The position numbers and the translations under genes are program-made. This document shows positions 62,650 to 64,000 of a stretch of DNA of 64,000 nucleotides, piece by piece. Below the pieces are notes generated by a model, which did not search any database, was not told the DNA's origin, and saw only the letters and a program-made list of their open reading frames with translations. The DNA is from Nautilus pompilius (Eukaryota > Mollusca > Cephalopoda > Nautilida > Nautilidae): positions 1,264,501-1,328,500 of the forward strand of contig JACATO010002451.1 in assembly GCA_018389105.1 (NCBI GenBank), given 5' to 3'. Numbering within the stretch: position 1 is the stretch's first letter; each line of letters starts with the position of its first letter.

Positions 62650-64000
62650 ACATTATTACATCAGATCACCATAATGTTCTCTGTATTGTTTGTTCTTCGT
62701 GGCAATAGCATAAACTTGAGACCAGGAAAGGCCTGTTCACCTGTAACTTGTTGATGGGATAGCCAGTATGTCTTTATCCAGTTTATGTAGTTCAGGTTGA
62801 GCATTTCTTTGCTGATGCTGATATTTCAAAATGTTTTCATTTTTGCTTAGTCAAGGTTCATGAGTAACAAAATCTAGAATTCTAGTTTCTTTTTCCTGCA
62901 GAAGAAGCTAAAGTTTTCCAGCTTCTTGCATGGTGTTCACAGGGGCGTAGCTAATAGGGGGCGGCAGGGGCGGTCCGCCCCAGGCGGCACGTTTTGGGGG
63001 GCGGCATTTTTTGGTCCGAGTGCGCGTTTGTCAAATTTAGTTCAGGACAGTATGTTACATATATAATGTATTTTTTCGTTCTATTTTTCCAGATATTATT
63101 TTTTTCCTGAATTTTTCGTTCAATTTTTAATGGTAGTTTTTTGAAAGGAAGAAAGTTTTTCTAAAATTTGCTGTAAAAGAAATTTGCTCACTTGAAGTGA
63201 GTCACTTCTAATTAATTTTGAATTGAATATCAATATTTTCTCATTATATATTTGATAATTTTTATTTTCTAATGGTACTTTTTTTTCAATAAATAAATAA
63301 ATAAAAAATGAATTTTTTGGAGATTTTGAAATTCTACGTTATTTAGAGGGCGGCAAATTCTACAACCGCCCCGGGCGGCACAAACGCTAGCTACGCCCCT
63401 GGGTGTTCATTACCCTTTCTACCTGCTTTACTTGATGATTGCTTGCTGCTGCTGTCTAGTAAAGTGAACTTTAGCCTTACTTTTCCTCTTGGTCAAATGT
63501 TAGTATCTTGGATTTAAACAAATATTGCAGCGAGAGAAGTGATATTTTTAAGCATAAATGTTTCCCTTTTGATTCAGTTTAACAGGCTCCCCCAAGAGGA
63601 GTGCTGACACTTTTAAGGTTTCAAGCTGATATTTCAGCCTCATGCCATAAAATTCTCCCATAGGTGGCTGTTCTGACTGGAGCTGTTTTGTTGGGTGCCA
63701 TCTCACGGGGCAATCTAAGATAGGTCTTAAGTTTCAGTTTTTAGCAGACAAAAAGGTTTTAGTACCTGTATTGGCAATACTTCAATTTTTTAGTACATAA
63801 TCAACTGCTAGCTGAAGAGTATGGATTGAGCAGCAGACACTTGTTACTGCAACACCAGTATCAAGTTCAGTGTTTGATTTTTCCAGTATATGCATCTTAC
63901 CTGAATATGTTTCTTTGAAAACAACCCCTTCTGCAGCAACATCAAGTATTTCTTTTCCAGTACTCTTAGTTTTTTCCCACTTCCCTGTTTATTTTCATTA
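62650..64000 (-). pseudogene. hAT transposase remnant at the right edge
   Basis: Minus strand, from the edge inward: TGKEILDVAAEGVVFKE, TGVAVTSVCCSIHTLQLAV (63790-63870), CPVRWHPTKQ (about 63690) and, beyond a MITE, LHKLDKDILAIPSTSYR (about 62750-62800), the hAT dimerisation motif. Frames are broken repeatedly. This is a third hAT lineage in the window, upstream of the cadherin exons present here. Confidence 0.72.
62940..63401. mobile_element. hAT MITE with perfect 8-bp target duplication
   Basis: 462 bp. Inverted ends CAGGGGCGTAGCTA (14 bp perfect) and subterminal GGCGGCA-rich blocks on both sides. GGTGTTCA is repeated exactly at 62932-62939 and 63402-63409, the 8-bp duplication typical of hAT. 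The interior is AT-rich, without ORF. Confidence 0.95.

Noticed and set aside
1..64000. CRISPR array, operons, phage or other prokaryotic systems
   Set aside because: Spliced animal genes and eukaryotic transposons throughout; no regularly spaced repeats or ribosome-binding sites with polycistronic genes.

Overview
This window is eukaryotic, from an animal: genes are split into short exons with GT..AG junctions whose phases match, introns are long, the sequence is AT-rich, and it is packed with decayed DNA transposons. Wording of the lipin protein ([30 protein letters not shown]) is closest to what I recall of arthropod lipins, and a repeat-borne domain seen here (LGLM / ENLG..SDE.GERFHQD) is one I associate with arthropod genomes. 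A chelicerate such as a horseshoe crab is possible, but that is a guess.

Left part (1-15846, + strand): the 3' ten exons of a lipin phosphatidate phosphatase, encoding 501 residues in one uninterrupted reading frame from the window edge to a TGA. Exons 1-3 carry the M-Lip region and exons 6-10 the HAD-type C-Lip catalytic domain with DIDGT. Its fourth intron holds a complete-ended 2.25-kb Tigger/pogo element with a decayed transposase.

Middle (15847-24379): lipin 3' UTR and intergenic DNA, with one 0.5-kb Tigger-type MITE and no recognised gene.

Right part (24380-62203, - strand): 24 exons of a large single-pass cadherin, converging on lipin tail to tail. They encode 1765 residues without a break in phase: a non-cadherin beta-rich module at the N-terminal side, about 14 cadherin repeats, one membrane span, a CCC motif and a roughly 100-residue cytoplasmic tail. 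Four tandem copies of a two-exon cassette (about 430 + 195 nt, phase 0-1-0) build the middle of the ectodomain. The tail is encoded by three small exons that the long terminal ORF would hide, because that ORF runs through a splice donor to a stop inside the intron. The 5' exons lie beyond the right edge.

The cadherin introns act as a transposon archive: a pair of direct-repeat CACTGG-ended elements with a striking mosaic divergence, a Tc1 element with 215-bp terminal repeats, a mariner deletion derivative, three hAT transposase remnants, a hAT MITE with a perfect 8-bp target duplication, two further TA-flanked MITEs, tRNA-type SINEs and a CR1-like LINE fragment. I found no rRNA, tRNA gene, CRISPR or prokaryotic feature.
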